43,427 nt of DNA from Aquabacterium sp. (GTDB taxonomy: Bacteria; Pseudomonadota; Gammaproteobacteria; Burkholderiales; Burkholderiaceae_C), in the NCBI RefSeq assembly GCF_030652515.1, contig NZ_JAUSAR010000089.1:1-43427 (forward strand), given 5' to 3'. Under the pieces are notes generated by a model. That model was not told where the DNA came from, ran no database searches, and worked only from the letters and a program-made list of their open reading frames with translations. Made by a program: the position numbers and the translations under genes. Of the stretch, positions 18,720 through 27,290 are shown piece by piece (the first letter of the stretch is position 1; the number at the start of each line of letters is the position of its first letter).

Positions 18720-19582
18720 ATCCACGACCGGTTGAATTGACCGTTCCCCTGTCGCGCGCGACCTGGGCCCAAGGCCTGGGCGGCTTGCTCATCGTGTCAA
18801 CGGCCTTGCTGCAAGGCTGCGCCACACGGCAGAACCCCGACCCGCTGGAGCCCATGAACCGCAAGGTCTTCTCGTTCAACCAGGCGTTGGACGACAACCT
18901 GCTCAAGCCTGTGGCCACCGGCTACAAGGCGGTGACGCCTCAGCCGTTTCGCACGGCCATCAGCAATTTCGGGGGTAATTTCAAAGACCTGTGGTCGGCG
19001 ATCAACCTGTTCCTGCAAGGGCATCCGGGTGACGGTGCCACGCAGATCATGCGGGTCAGCGTCAACACCACCTTGGGCCTGGCCGGTTTGATCGACATTG
19101 CCACGCCCATGCGCCTGGAGCGCCAGAACGAAGACTTTGGGCAAACCTTGGGCGTGTGGGGCGTCAAGCCTGGCGCCTACATCGTCTGGCCTTTCCTGGG
19201 CCCCTCGACCTTGCGGGATTCGGTGAGCATCCCCGGTGACCTGTACTTCAGCCCCCGCCTGGTGATCAACGATGACGAGGCCGCCATGGGCGTGTCCATC
19301 CTGCAAGTGATCAATGCCCGCGCTGGCGTGCTGGACGTCACCAATTTGATGGCCGATGTCGCCCTGGACCCGTATTCTTTCGTGCGTGACGCCTATTTGC
19401 AGCGCCGCCAGAGCCAGGTTTACAACGGCGAGCCCCCTGAAGAAGAGTACGAAGACTATGACAGCGGGCCTGCCGCCGCCCCATTGGCCCCGCAATCCAA
19501 GCTCGATGTTTCAGACCAGCGCTGGCCTGACATCACCCTGGCGGAGTTGCAAGGTCTGCGCGCGGACGAGTTCGTGCGTTAA
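18716..19582 (+). CDS. mlaA: Outer-membrane lipoprotein MlaA (VacJ)
   Basis: This 288-residue protein has a lipoprotein signal with its cysteine at residue 35 (LLQGC). The VacJ domain covers about 42-235, with the family segments DPLEPMNRKVFSFNQ and ATPMRLERQNEDFGQTLGVWG. MlaA forms a ring in the outer membrane that removes misplaced phospholipids. The start is GTG at 18716, overlapping the mlaD stop, with GGGAG 8 bases upstream. An acidic, proline-rich tail after 235 (PPEEEYEDYD) is lineage-specific. In E. coli vacJ is remote from the other mla genes; here it lies between mlaD and mlaC, as in many betaproteobacteria. Confidence 0.95.
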   Translation: MNPRPVELTVPLSRATWAQGLGGLLIVSTALLQGCATRQNPDPLEPMNRKVFSFNQALDDNLLKPVATGYKAVTPQPFRTAISNFGGNFKDLWSAINLFLQGHPGDGATQIMRVSVNTTLGLAGLIDIATPMRLERQNEDFGQTLGVWGVKPGAYIVWPFLGPSTLRDSVSIPGDLYFSPRLVINDDEAAMGVSILQVINARAGVLDVTNLMADVALDPYSFVRDAYLQRRQSQVYNGEPPEEEYEDYDSGPAAAPLAPQSKLDVSDQRWPDITLAELQGLRADEFVR

Positions 19583-19588
19583 GACTGC

Positions 19589-20305
19589 ATGACCATCATC
19601 CTTAGGACGAAGATCTTGAACATTCCAAAGCTTTCCACACGCACCGTGCTGCGTTCCGTGGCGTTGGCCATGGCCGTGGCGTCAGTCAGCCCCGCCGTTT
19701 TCGCACAGGCCGCCACGGCAGCGCCCGCCGCCGCCAGCGCCACCACGGGTGCCCAGACGGCCGACGTGTTCGTCAAAGGCATCACCGCCGACCTGATCAC
19801 CACCGTGCGTGGCGACAAGGCCATCCAGTCTGGTGATCTGCGCAAGGCCATTGCCTTGATCGACAGCAAGGTGCTGCCCTACGTCAACTTCCAGCGCATG
19901 ACGGCGTCGGCCGTGGGCCGCAACTGGCGCCAGGCCACGCCTGACCAGCAGAAGCGGCTGCAAGAGGAGTTCCGCACTTTGCTGACCTACACCTACGCGG
20001 GCGCCGTGGCCCAGATCAAGGACCAGGTGGTGGAGTTCAAGCCGGTGCGTTCGCGCCCGGAAGACACCGAAGTGATCGTGCGCTCGTTGGTGCGCGGCAA
20101 GGGTGATCCGGTGCAGATCGACTACCGTGTTGAAAAGGCCGGTGATGGCTGGAAGATCTACGACGTGAACGTCCTCGGGGCCTGGTTGGTGGAAACCTAC
20201 CGCAGCAGTTTTGCCCAGGAAGTGACCGCCTCCGGCGTGGATGGCCTGATCGCCAAATTGGCCGAGCGCAACAAGCAACTGGCTGCCAAGAAACCGGCGG
20301 GCTGA
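19589..20305 (+). CDS. mlaC: Periplasmic phospholipid shuttle protein MlaC
   Basis: This 238-residue protein has an N-terminal signal peptide cleaved near VFAQA and an MlaC (Tol-Tol-Ttg2) domain from about 60 to 230. Typical segments are LPYVNFQRMTASAVGRNWR and KIYDVNVLGAWLVETYRSSF. MlaC carries lipid between MlaA and MlaD. The start is uncertain: the ATG at 19589 has no ribosome site, while a TTG at 19616 has AGGA 8 bases upstream and gives a more ordinary 30-residue signal peptide. The gene begins 6 bases after the mlaA stop and ends 5 bases before mlaB. Confidence 0.93.
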   Translation: MTIILRTKILNIPKLSTRTVLRSVALAMAVASVSPAVFAQAATAAPAAASATTGAQTADVFVKGITADLITTVRGDKAIQSGDLRKAIALIDSKVLPYVNFQRMTASAVGRNWRQATPDQQKRLQEEFRTLLTYTYAGAVAQIKDQVVEFKPVRSRPEDTEVIVRSLVRGKGDPVQIDYRVEKAGDGWKIYDVNVLGAWLVETYRSSFAQEVTASGVDGLIAKLAERNKQLAAKKPAG

Positions 20306-20310
20306 TTCCG

Positions 20311-20598
20311 ATGCTGATGTTGCCCGCTGTCCTGACCCACGCCCAGGTGGGCGCCACCTTGCGTTTGTTCCGTGAGACGCTGGACCGCGCGGCGGCCGCA
20401 GGCTCTGGCGAGGCCGCCATGCTGACCGTGGACGGCTCCACCCTGGAGCAATTCGACTCCAGCGCCTTGGCGGTGCTGCTGGAATGCCAGCGCATGGCCC
20501 GGGCCAAGGGCAGGGCGTTTGCGGTGCAATCGCTGCCCAAGAAGCTGCAAGAGCTGGCGCGGCTTTATGGGGTTGATGGGTTGCTGCAATCAGTTTGA
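20311..20598 (+). CDS. mlaB: STAS-domain protein MlaB
   Basis: This 95-residue STAS domain protein has the conserved D49-S50-S51 in FDSSALAVLLE, at the site that is phosphorylated in anti-sigma antagonists. MlaB binds MlaF and is needed for stable assembly of the transporter. It is the last gene of the mla operon, 5 bases after mlaC, and its stop lies inside a perfect hairpin. Identification rests on the STAS pattern and the operon position. Confidence 0.9.
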   Translation: MLMLPAVLTHAQVGATLRLFRETLDRAAAAGSGEAAMLTVDGSTLEQFDSSALAVLLECQRMARAKGRAFAVQSLPKKLQELARLYGVDGLLQSV

Positions 20599-20604
20599 TT
20601 GCAG
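20584..20604. terminator. T-less hairpin over the mlaB stop codon
   Basis: CTGCAATCA, loop GTT, TGATTGCAG: a perfect 9-bp stem whose right arm begins with the mlaB TGA. It occupies the space between convergent mlaB and zwf. No T tract is present on either strand. Confidence 0.5.
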
Positions 20605-20612
20605 ACCAGGGA

Positions 20613-22070
20613 TCAGCACTCCTCCTCGGCCCAGGCAAACCCGTCGCGCGCCACCAGGGCGCTGGCGGCTGGTGGACCCCAGGTGCCTGCGGCGTAGGGG
20701 CGCAGCCCATTCGGATTGGCGGCCCAGGCATCCAGGATGGGCTCGACCCACCGCCAGGCCTGTTCCTGCTCATCCGAGCGCACGAACAGGTTCAATCGGC
20801 CTGCCAGGGCGTCCAGCAGCATGCGCTCGTAAGCGCCAACGCGGTCGGTCGGGAAGGCCTTGTCAAAGTCCAGGTCCAGCGACACTGGTGACAGGGCCTC
20901 GTGCTCGGCACCAGACACGCTGCCTTTGGCCGCCAGCAATTGCAGCTCCAGGCCGTCTTCGGGCTGCAGCTTGATCACCAGCTTGTTGGCCGAGGTGGGG
21001 CCCGGGAAAATGGAGTGCGGCGTGGGCTTGAAGTTGACCACGATCTCGGCTTGCCTCTGCGCCAGCCGCTTGCCGGTGCGCAGGTAGAAAGGCACCCCCG
21101 CCCAACGCCAGTTCTGGATTTCGCAGCGCAAGGCCACGAAGGTCTCGGTGTGGCTGCCCGGCGGCACCTTGCTTTCTTCAAGGTAGCCGATGGCGGCGTG
21201 GCCCTCCACATTGCCAGCCCGGTACTGGCCGCGCACCACATCCCGCGCCACCGAGATCGCGTCGAACGGTTTCAGCGAACGCAGCACCTTGAGTTTCTCG
21301 TCGCGGATGGCGTCGGCGTGCGCGGTGGAGGGCGGCTCCATCGCGATCATGGTCAGCAACTGCAGCGCGTGGTTCTGGATCATGTCGCGCAGGGCGCCGG
21401 TGCGGTCGTAGAAGTCGCCCCGCGTGCCCACGCCGATGCCTTCGGCCAGGGTGATCTGGATGTTGGCGATGCACTCGCGCCGCCAAAGTGGCTCGAACAA
21501 CACATTGCCGAAGCGCAGTGCCATCAGGTTCTGCACCGCGGGCTTGCCGAGGTAATGGTCGATGCGAAGAGCCTGCTGTTCTGAGAACACCGAGCGCACC
21601 ACGCGGTTGATTTCCTGGGCGCTGGCCAGGTCGTGGCCCAAGGGCTTTTCAAGCACCACGCGCACACGCTCATGGTTCAGGCCGCAAGCCCCGAGTTGCT
21701 CGCAGATGGAGGGGAAGAGGTGCGGGCTGGTGGCGAGGTAGAAGACCACGGTGTCGGCGCCGCGGGTGTCCAGCCATTCCTTCAGCCGCTGGTAGTCGGT
21801 GGGCTGCGACAAGTCCATGCGCAGATAGTGGATCAGCGCGGAGAAGCGGGCGAACTCCTCTTCGCTGGGCCGCTTGGCGCTCTCGGCCTCTTGCAGCCGA
21901 TCCTTCAGCCAGGTGCGGTAGCCAGCGTCGTCCCGGTCATCGCGTGCCACGGCCAGGATGCGGCCGTGGGCGGGCAGCTTGCCATGCCGCCAGGCCTGGA
22001 ACAGCGCGGGCATCAGCTTGCGCCAGGTCAGATCGCCGGTACCACCAAAAAAAACAAGGTCAAAGGACAT
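20613..22070 (-). CDS. zwf: Glucose-6-phosphate 1-dehydrogenase
   Basis: This 485-residue enzyme oxidises glucose 6-phosphate with NADP+ to 6-phosphogluconolactone, the entry to the pentose phosphate and Entner-Doudoroff routes. The cofactor site is GGTGDLTWRKL at 9-19. EKPLG follows near 140, and the substrate-binding RIDHYLGK is at 169-176. The catalytic-base region IQNHALQLLTM is also present. Length matches the bacterial norm. The ATG at 22070 faces tal across 72 bases, so zwf and tal-pgi are divergent and probably share a control region. No HexR- or GltR-like regulator gene lies next to it. Confidence 0.97.
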   Translation of the reverse strand: MSFDLVFFGGTGDLTWRKLMPALFQAWRHGKLPAHGRILAVARDDRDDAGYRTWLKDRLQEAESAKRPSEEEFARFSALIHYLRMDLSQPTDYQRLKEWLDTRGADTVVFYLATSPHLFPSICEQLGACGLNHERVRVVLEKPLGHDLASAQEINRVVRSVFSEQQALRIDHYLGKPAVQNLMALRFGNVLFEPLWRRECIANIQITLAEGIGVGTRGDFYDRTGALRDMIQNHALQLLTMIAMEPPSTAHADAIRDEKLKVLRSLKPFDAISVARDVVRGQYRAGNVEGHAAIGYLEESKVPPGSHTETFVALRCEIQNWRWAGVPFYLRTGKRLAQRQAEIVVNFKPTPHSIFPGPTSANKLVIKLQPEDGLELQLLAAKGSVSGAEHEALSPVSLDLDFDKAFPTDRVGAYERMLLDALAGRLNLFVRSDEQEQAWRWVEPILDAWAANPNGLRPYAAGTWGPPAASALVARDGFAWAEEEC

Positions 22071-22142
22071 GACTCGGAGGGATGTTAAAAAGGTGGAAAA
22101 TCAAACCCACGATAAAACAATTTGAGAGCAAGAGCTCACTTC

Positions 22143-23102
22143 ATGGCTTCCCAACTCGATCAGCTCAAGCAATTCACCACAGTCGTGGCCGATACCGGTG
22201 ACTTCAAACAGTTGTCACAGTTCACGCCGCAGGATGCCACGACCAACCCCTCGCTCATCTTGAAGGCGGTGCAAAAGCCCGACTATGCGCCTTTGTTGGC
22301 CGACACCGTGGCCGCGCACCGGGGCGAGGCCCTCGATGCCATCGTGGACCAGGTGCTGGTGCGTTTCGGTCTGGAGATCCTCAAGGTCGTGCCGGGTCGC
22401 GTCTCCACCGAGGTCGATGCCCGCCTGAGCTTTGACACCCCGGGCACCTTGGCACGGGCCCGCCGCATCATTGGTTTGTACGAGGCTGCGGGGATCAACC
22501 GTGGCCGCGTGCTGATCAAGATCGCCTCGACTTGGGAAGGCATTCAGGCCGCCCGCGAACTGGAGCGTGAGGGCATCCATTGCAACCTGACCTTGTTGTT
22601 CTCGTTCTGCCAGGCCCAGGCCTGTGGCGACGCGGGCGTGCAGCTGATCTCACCCTTCGTGGGCCGCATCTACGATTGGTACAAGAAAAACGCGGGCAGC
22701 GCCTGGGACGAGGCCGCCAACGCGGGCCTGAATGACCCTGGTGTGAAGTCGGTGACGCGCATCCACGCGTACTACAAGCAGCAGGGCATCCGCACCGAGG
22801 TGATGGGCGCCAGCTTCCGCAACGTGGGCCAGATCCTGGCCCTGGCAGGCTGTGATCTGCTCACCATCAGCCCCGAGTTGCTGGCCCAGTTGCAGGCCGC
22901 TGATGCGTCCAGCCAGCCGGTGCACAGGCAGTTGGGTGGGGCCGATGTTGGCGGCATTGCGCCGGTGCCGCCATTGACCGAAGCGGCCTTCCGCTACGCC
23001 TTGAACGACGACGCCATGGGCACCGAAAAGCTGGCCGAAGGCATCCGTTCGTTTGCCGTTGACTCGGCCAAGCTGGACGCGCTCATCGAAGCGCAGCGTT
23101 GA
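22143..23102 (+). CDS. tal: Transaldolase
   Basis: This 319-residue transaldolase of the TalB type exchanges dihydroxyacetone units between sedoheptulose 7-phosphate and glyceraldehyde 3-phosphate. The Schiff-base lysine is K126 in [10 protein letters not shown]. Upstream [10 protein letters not shown] at 31-40 and downstream CNLTLLFSF are family signatures. The ATG at 22143 is preferred; a TTG at 22122 would add seven residues. The stop TGA shares its A with the ATG of pgi (TGATG), so the genes are coupled. tal, pgi and the phosphatase gene form one operon opposite zwf. Confidence 0.97.
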   Translation: MASQLDQLKQFTTVVADTGDFKQLSQFTPQDATTNPSLILKAVQKPDYAPLLADTVAAHRGEALDAIVDQVLVRFGLEILKVVPGRVSTEVDARLSFDTPGTLARARRIIGLYEAAGINRGRVLIKIASTWEGIQAARELEREGIHCNLTLLFSFCQAQACGDAGVQLISPFVGRIYDWYKKNAGSAWDEAANAGLNDPGVKSVTRIHAYYKQQGIRTEVMGASFRNVGQILALAGCDLLTISPELLAQLQAADASSQPVHRQLGGADVGGIAPVPPLTEAAFRYALNDDAMGTEKLAEGIRSFAVDSAKLDALIEAQR

Positions 23103-24763
23103 TGGCCGAGGTGGTGGGCATGACATTTCCGCGCTGTGATCAAACGGTGGCTTGGCAAGCCTTGAAAGGGCATTTCGAGGCCCACGGTCGCGATCTGGAT
23201 TTGCGCGTTCTGTTCGCCCAGGATCCTCAGCGCGCCGAACGGTTTGCTTTCGAAGCCGCCGGTGTTTTCGTGGATGCCGCGCGCGCGCATTGGGATGTCG
23301 CCACCACCCGCCATCTGCTGGACCTGGCCCGCGAATGCGGCATCGAGGCCCGGCGCGATGCCTTGCTGGCGGGCGAGCCCATCAACCAGACCGAAGGGCG
23401 CGAAGTCCTGCACACGGCCTTGCGGGCGCCGCGTGGCCAGGCGCCTCACAGCGACCTGGTGCACGAGACCCTGGACCAGATGCTGGCTTATGTGGAGGGC
23501 ATCCGGGCCACGGCAGGCGGCTTGGCCAGCGGTGACATCCACGATGTCGTCAACATCGGCATCGGGGGCTCCGACCTGGGGCCGCAGATGGTGGTGCCCG
23601 CGCTGGATCCCTTCGTGCATCCGAGCTTGAATTTCCATTTCGTGTCCAACGTCGATGGCCACGATCTGGCGGCGGTGCTGCGCCGTGTGCGGCCCGAGCA
23701 CACGCTGTTCATCATCGCCTCCAAAACCTTCACCACCCAGGAGACCATGGCCAACGCGCAAGCCGCTCGCCAGTGGTTCCTGGACCAGGGCGGGCAGGAC
23801 ATTGCCCGCCACTTCGTGGCAACCACCACCAATGTGGAAGGGGCGGCCGCTTTTGGCATCACCACCACCTTCGGCTTCTGGGATTGGGTGGGTGGGCGAT
23901 TCTCGATGTGGTCGTCGATCGGCTTGCCCATCGCCTTGGCGCTGGGGCGTGATCATTTCAAGGCCTTGCTGGCGGGCGCCCATGCCATGGACCAGCACTT
24001 CGCGCAGGCACCGCTTGAATCCAACCTGCCGGTGTGGCTGGGCCTGCTGGACGTCTGGTACCGCAACTTCAAGGGCTACACCAGCCATGGCATCGCGCCC
24101 TATCACCATGGCCTGAGGCGCTTGCCCGCTTACCTGCAGCAGTTGCTGATGGAGAGCAATGGCAAGAGCGTGGACCACGATGGCCAGCCTTTGCCTTACG
24201 CCACCAGCGACGTGGTGTGGGGCGAGCCAGGCACCAATGGCCAGCATGCCTTCTTCCAGATGCTGCACCAGGGCTCCGATGTCATCCCGCTGGAGTTCAT
24301 TTTGGTCAGGCAAGCCACGCACCGCGATGCGGCCCAGTGGTCGCCCGCGCTGCAGGCCCTGATGGCGCAGCAGCACCAGGTTTTGCTGAGCAATGGCCTG
24401 GCCCAAGCGCAGGCCTTGATGTGGGGCAAGACCCGGCAGGAGGCCGCGCAGGAAACCGTGCCCACGGCGGCGTCCAGCGGCCTGGCGGTTGATGTGCTGG
24501 CGCGGCACCGCACCTTCGCGGGCAACCGCCCCAGCCTGATGCTGGTGCTGGACCAACTCACGCCCGAATCCCTGGGGGCCCTGGTGGCGCTTTACGAGCA
24601 CCGCACCTTTGTGAGCGGGGCCTTGTGGGGCATCAACTCCTTTGACCAATGGGGCGTGGAGTTGGGCAAGGCGCTGAGCAAGGACTTGCTTCCCCGATTG
24701 GCCACAGGCGATGTCTCTGGCCTGGATGCCGCCACGGCGGCCCTCATCGGGCGCCTTCGATGA
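23102..24763 (+). CDS. pgi: Glucose-6-phosphate isomerase
   Basis: This 553-residue isomerase interconverts glucose 6-phosphate and fructose 6-phosphate. Signatures include VVNIGIGGSDLGPQMV, ASKTFTTQETM, FGFWDWVGGRFSMWSSIGLP and the C-terminal GINSFDQWGVELGK. The catalytic Glu and His fall in WGEPGTNGQHAFFQ. The start overlaps the tal stop and the stop overlaps the next ATG (ATGA), so three genes are translated in tight coupling. Length is standard. Confidence 0.97.
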   Translation: MAEVVGMTFPRCDQTVAWQALKGHFEAHGRDLDLRVLFAQDPQRAERFAFEAAGVFVDAARAHWDVATTRHLLDLARECGIEARRDALLAGEPINQTEGREVLHTALRAPRGQAPHSDLVHETLDQMLAYVEGIRATAGGLASGDIHDVVNIGIGGSDLGPQMVVPALDPFVHPSLNFHFVSNVDGHDLAAVLRRVRPEHTLFIIASKTFTTQETMANAQAARQWFLDQGGQDIARHFVATTTNVEGAAAFGITTTFGFWDWVGGRFSMWSSIGLPIALALGRDHFKALLAGAHAMDQHFAQAPLESNLPVWLGLLDVWYRNFKGYTSHGIAPYHHGLRRLPAYLQQLLMESNGKSVDHDGQPLPYATSDVVWGEPGTNGQHAFFQMLHQGSDVIPLEFILVRQATHRDAAQWSPALQALMAQQHQVLLSNGLAQAQALMWGKTRQEAAQETVPTAASSGLAVDVLARHRTFAGNRPSLMLVLDQLTPESLGALVALYEHRTFVSGALWGINSFDQWGVELGKALSKDLLPRLATGDVSGLDAATAALIGRLR

Positions 24764-25419
24764 AGGACTTGCCGTGCGAGGCGGTGGTGTTCGACTTGGG
24801 AGGCGTGGTCTTCAACTGGAGCCCGCCTGATCTGATCTTGTCGTTGTGGCCGCACCTGGCCACCACACGCGACCAGGCGCAGGCCCTGGCCTTGAGCATC
24901 TTCCAGTCGTTCACGCCCGGCAGCGACTGGACGGAATTTGACCGGGGCACTTTGCAGCGGCCCGAGATTGAACAAAGGCTGGCCCAGCGCACTGGGTTGG
25001 CTCACCAAGATCTGCACCGCTTGCTGGATGCCATCCCTATTCACCTGGCGCCCATCGCCGCCACGGTGCGTTGGATCGAACGCCTGGCCGGGGTTGGCAC
25101 GCGACTGCATTACCTGTCGAACATGCCGAGCCCCTATGCCGACTACCTGTTGCGCGAACATGCTTTCATGAAGCACTTTCGTGGGGGCGTGTTTTCATGC
25201 GAGGTGGGGCAGATCAAGCCCGAGGCGGCCATCTTTGCCACGGCGGCAAAGCAGTTCGGGCTGGCGCCTGGGCGCTGCGTGTTCATCGATGACCACGCGG
25301 GCAATGTGGCTGCCGCCCAGCAACTGGGATGGAAGGCAGTTCAGTTCGTGGAGGCGGGCCAATGCGAGCGCGAGTTGATCGAGCTGGGCGCCTTGCCCAG
25401 CCCTGATCAAGCGCCTTGA
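24760..25419 (+). CDS. HAD-superfamily hydrolase (subfamily IA-like phosphatase)
   Basis: This 219-residue HAD-type protein has motif I FDLGGVVF with nucleophile D12. The usual second Asp is replaced by Gly, as in the DxGGV branch that includes YihX-like sugar phosphatases. Ser120 (YLSNM) is motif II, Lys153 in GQIKPE is motif III, and D177-D178 (FIDDHAGNV) is motif IV. E. coli YihX acts on glucose 1-phosphate, so a sugar-phosphate substrate fits the coupling to tal-pgi, but this is inference. The ATG overlaps the pgi stop by four bases. Confidence 0.87.
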   Translation: MKDLPCEAVVFDLGGVVFNWSPPDLILSLWPHLATTRDQAQALALSIFQSFTPGSDWTEFDRGTLQRPEIEQRLAQRTGLAHQDLHRLLDAIPIHLAPIAATVRWIERLAGVGTRLHYLSNMPSPYADYLLREHAFMKHFRGGVFSCEVGQIKPEAAIFATAAKQFGLAPGRCVFIDDHAGNVAAAQQLGWKAVQFVEAGQCERELIELGALPSPDQAP

Positions 25420-25421
25420 TC
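25405..25421. terminator. T-less hairpin over the phosphatase gene stop codon
   Basis: GATCAAG, loop CGC, CTTGATC: a perfect 7-bp stem with the TGA stop of the plus-strand gene in its right arm, 3 bases from the rpoH stop. No T tract. It has the same architecture as at 15517, 20584 and 33353. Confidence 0.45.
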
Positions 25422-25423
25422 GG

Positions 25424-26350
25424 TCAGGCGGTTTCGGCTTCGCTCAAAGCCTTGCGCATCTTCTTCATCGCGGCCACTTCGATTTGACGAATGCGCTCGG
25501 CGCTGACGCCGTAGTTGGCGGCCAAATCATGCAGCGTCATGCCGCCCGAGCCATTGTCATTCACCTTCAGCCAGCGTTCTTCAACGATGCGGCGGCTGCG
25601 GTCGTCCAATTGGTTCAGGGCGTGCGTGATGCCGTCGCTGGCCAGCCAGTCGCGGTGATGAGCCTCGATGACGCGCGTGGGCTCATGGGCATCGTCCGAC
25701 AAATAAGCCATGGGAGCAGCAGGGCCCTCATAGTCGTCGTCGGCCGGAGCTTCGAGCGCCACATCGCCACCCGACATGCGGGTTTCCATCTCGATGACGT
25801 CTTCGGGACGCACATCAAGGTCATGCGCCACGCGCTGGATTTCTGATTCGCTGAACCCCATGCGGCCCACGTGGGCGTCGTCGGCGTCACCCTTGTACTG
25901 GTGCTTGAGCGAGCGCAGGTTGAAGAACAGCTTGCGCTGAGCTTTGGTGGTGGCCACCTTGACCATGCGCCAGTTCTTCAGGATGTACTCGTGGATCTCG
26001 GCCTTGATCCAGTGCATGGCATAGCTCACCAGGCGCACGCCCTGGTCGGGGTCGAATCGCTTGACGGCCTTCATCAGGCCGACATTGCCTTCCTGGATCA
26101 GGTCGCCCTGGGGCAGGCCGTAGCCCACGTACTGGCGCGAAATCGACACCACCAGACGAAGGTGGGACAGCACCAGGCGTCCTGCGGCTTGAACATCGCC
26201 TTCCGAACGGAGCTTGCGCGCCAGATCCTGCTCTTCTTCCACCTTGAGCATGGGAATGTCTTGCACGGCGCGGATGTAGGCATCCAGGTTGCCCAGCGAG
26301 GGAACCAGGGTCCAGGGATCACGGGTGGTCAAGGCGGTAGCGGCAGTCAT
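25424..26350 (-). CDS. rpoH: RNA polymerase sigma-32 (heat-shock) factor RpoH
   Basis: This 308-residue sigma-70 family factor is identified by the RpoH box QRKLFFNLR at 138-146, which is diagnostic for sigma-32. Region 2 (QGDLIQEGNVGLMKAVKRFD, 81-100) binds core polymerase and the -10 element. The C-terminal helix-turn-helix (TLHDLAANYGVSAERIRQIE) reads the -35 element. The ATG at 26350 has AAGGA about 9 bases upstream; upstream in-frame starts at 26401 lie in the operator. A serine/aspartate-rich insert of about 25 residues, near ALEAPADDDYEGP, lies between regions 3 and 4. Upstream is a perfect CIRCE operator, so HrcA very likely represses this gene in addition to the usual post-transcriptional control. 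Confidence 0.97.
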   Translation of the reverse strand: MTAATALTTRDPWTLVPSLGNLDAYIRAVQDIPMLKVEEEQDLARKLRSEGDVQAAGRLVLSHLRLVVSISRQYVGYGLPQGDLIQEGNVGLMKAVKRFDPDQGVRLVSYAMHWIKAEIHEYILKNWRMVKVATTKAQRKLFFNLRSLKHQYKGDADDAHVGRMGFSESEIQRVAHDLDVRPEDVIEMETRMSGGDVALEAPADDDYEGPAAPMAYLSDDAHEPTRVIEAHHRDWLASDGITHALNQLDDRSRRIVEERWLKVNDNGSGGMTLHDLAANYGVSAERIRQIEVAAMKKMRKALSEAETA

Positions 26351-26391
26351 CGTTGGCGTCCTTTCGGAATCATCCTTTACTGTGAATGGAA

Positions 26392-26397
26392 ATATTA
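26392..26397 (-). promoter_or_regulatory. Putative -10 element of rpoH, overlapping CIRCE
   Basis: The minus strand reads TAATAT at this position, sharing three bases with the CIRCE right half. Transcription would begin near 26385, leaving a leader of about 35 bases before the ATG at 26350. The -35 is not well matched (TTTAGC with a 19-base spacer is the nearest). Confidence 0.45.
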
Positions 26398-26421
26398 GCA
26401 CTCTATTGCTTTGAGTGCTAA
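26395..26421. promoter_or_regulatory. CIRCE operator (HrcA binding site) upstream of rpoH
   Basis: TTAGCACTC at 26395-26403 and GAGTGCTAA at 26413-26421 are separated by exactly 9 bases. Both halves match the CIRCE consensus without a mismatch. The site lies 45-71 bases before the rpoH ATG and overlaps the probable promoter. HrcA binding here would block rpoH transcription until heat or chaperone titration relieves it. Confidence 0.93.
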
Positions 26422-26534
26422 ACCCTGAAAAGTTCCCCTGAAGGGGCTTTCAAAAAGTTTCAATGCGCGCAAACGCCAGGGCCGATTCAGCGGCAGAGTT
26501 TGCTATCTTGGGCGCCCTGCAAGGAGAGTTCCCC

Positions 26535-27233
26535 ATGTCCGAAGAGCGGATGCTTGAACACGCGCGGCCCGAGCTGGCCGAGGCGCGTGAAGACCTTCAA
26601 AAATTCACCATGCGGGAATCGGTGGTGCGGTTCTACGCGCGCCACGAAGCGCGTTTGCACGATGCCGTTCAGGCCTCGCCCCAGGCTTTGGCCTGCGAGG
26701 CCGGGTGCAGCTACTGCTGCCGCCAGTTCGAGGTGGTGGCGCACCCCTTTGAGGTGTTCGAGGTCCAGTCCTACGTTTCCAAGCATTTCACGGCAGCGCA
26801 GTTGCGTGGCGTGATCGAGCGCGCCACCCACAACGTGAATCAGCGCAAGGCCGCGTCCGAAGAGGCCCGGCTCACCTTGCGGCCGACCTGCCCTTTCCTG
26901 GTCGATCACAGCTGTTCTGTCTACGCGGCCCGCCCCTCGGTGTGCCGCAATTACCATTCGACGGACAAGGACAACTGCCAGAAATCGTTCGAGGATCCCT
27001 TCAGCACTTGGCCCAACACCTACGCTGACGAGGTCTTCCACACGGCCATGGGCAGTGCGGCAGGCTTCAAAAAGGCGGTGGAGGAGCTGGGGCTGGACAC
27101 CCGCACCTACCATTTGTCCTCGGCCTTCCTGGAGGCCATGCGAAGCCCTGACAGCGCCAAGCGCTTCAAAAGCGGGAAGCGGGCCTTCCTGAAGGCGACG
27201 ACCTCGAACTTTGAGGACGGAGCCGCCTCGTAG
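26535..27233 (+). CDS. YkgJ-family cysteine cluster protein (putative zinc/iron-binding)
   Basis: This 232-residue protein of the YkgJ/UPF0153 family has CEAGCSYCC (Cys54, 58, 61, 62) followed by CPFLVDHSCSVYAARPSVCRN. Together these give about eight cysteines, thought to chelate metal. Its molecular function is unknown. I chose the ATG at 26535 because AAGGAGA lies 8 bases upstream; the open frame extends to 26463 but lacks signals. It is divergent from rpoH. The radical SAM gene follows after 57 bases under its own LexA-type promoter, so the two are probably separate units. Confidence 0.85.
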   Translation: MSEERMLEHARPELAEAREDLQKFTMRESVVRFYARHEARLHDAVQASPQALACEAGCSYCCRQFEVVAHPFEVFEVQSYVSKHFTAAQLRGVIERATHNVNQRKAASEEARLTLRPTCPFLVDHSCSVYAARPSVCRNYHSTDKDNCQKSFEDPFSTWPNTYADEVFHTAMGSAAGFKKAVEELGLDTRTYHLSSAFLEAMRSPDSAKRFKSGKRAFLKATTSNFEDGAAS

Positions 27234-27250
27234 CTGGCAGGGGTTGGCGC

Positions 27251-27279
27251 TTGGCAGGCGGCATGATTTACTGTATAAA
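27251..27279 (+). promoter_or_regulatory. Sigma-70 promoter of the radical SAM gene
   Basis: TTGGCA at 27251-27256, a 17-base spacer and TATAAA at 27274-27279 give a near-consensus promoter. Transcription would begin around 27286-27288, only a few bases before the ATG at 27291, so the mRNA would be leaderless or nearly so. The -10 lies inside the LexA box. Confidence 0.65.
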
Positions 27280-27288
27280 TAAACAGTA
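27269..27288. promoter_or_regulatory. LexA (SOS) box
   Basis: CTGTATAAATAAACAG at 27271-27286, flanked by TA on both sides, matches the gammaproteobacterial-type LexA consensus CTG-N10-CAG, with an AT-rich core and near-perfect dyad symmetry. It covers the -10 element, an ideal site for repression, and ends 2 bases before the start codon. Confidence 0.88.
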
Positions 27289-27290
27289 TC

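Noticed and set aside
22994..24649. Long open frame antisense to pgi
   Set aside because: Codon-bias shadow without domain signatures. Pgi motifs are complete on the other strand.
26426..26452. Imperfect dyad with CCCCT/AGGGG core between rpoH and the YkgJ gene, possible sigma-32 promoter
   Set aside because: TTGAAA and CCCC elements are present but their spacing does not fit a sigma-32 promoter. Left unassigned.
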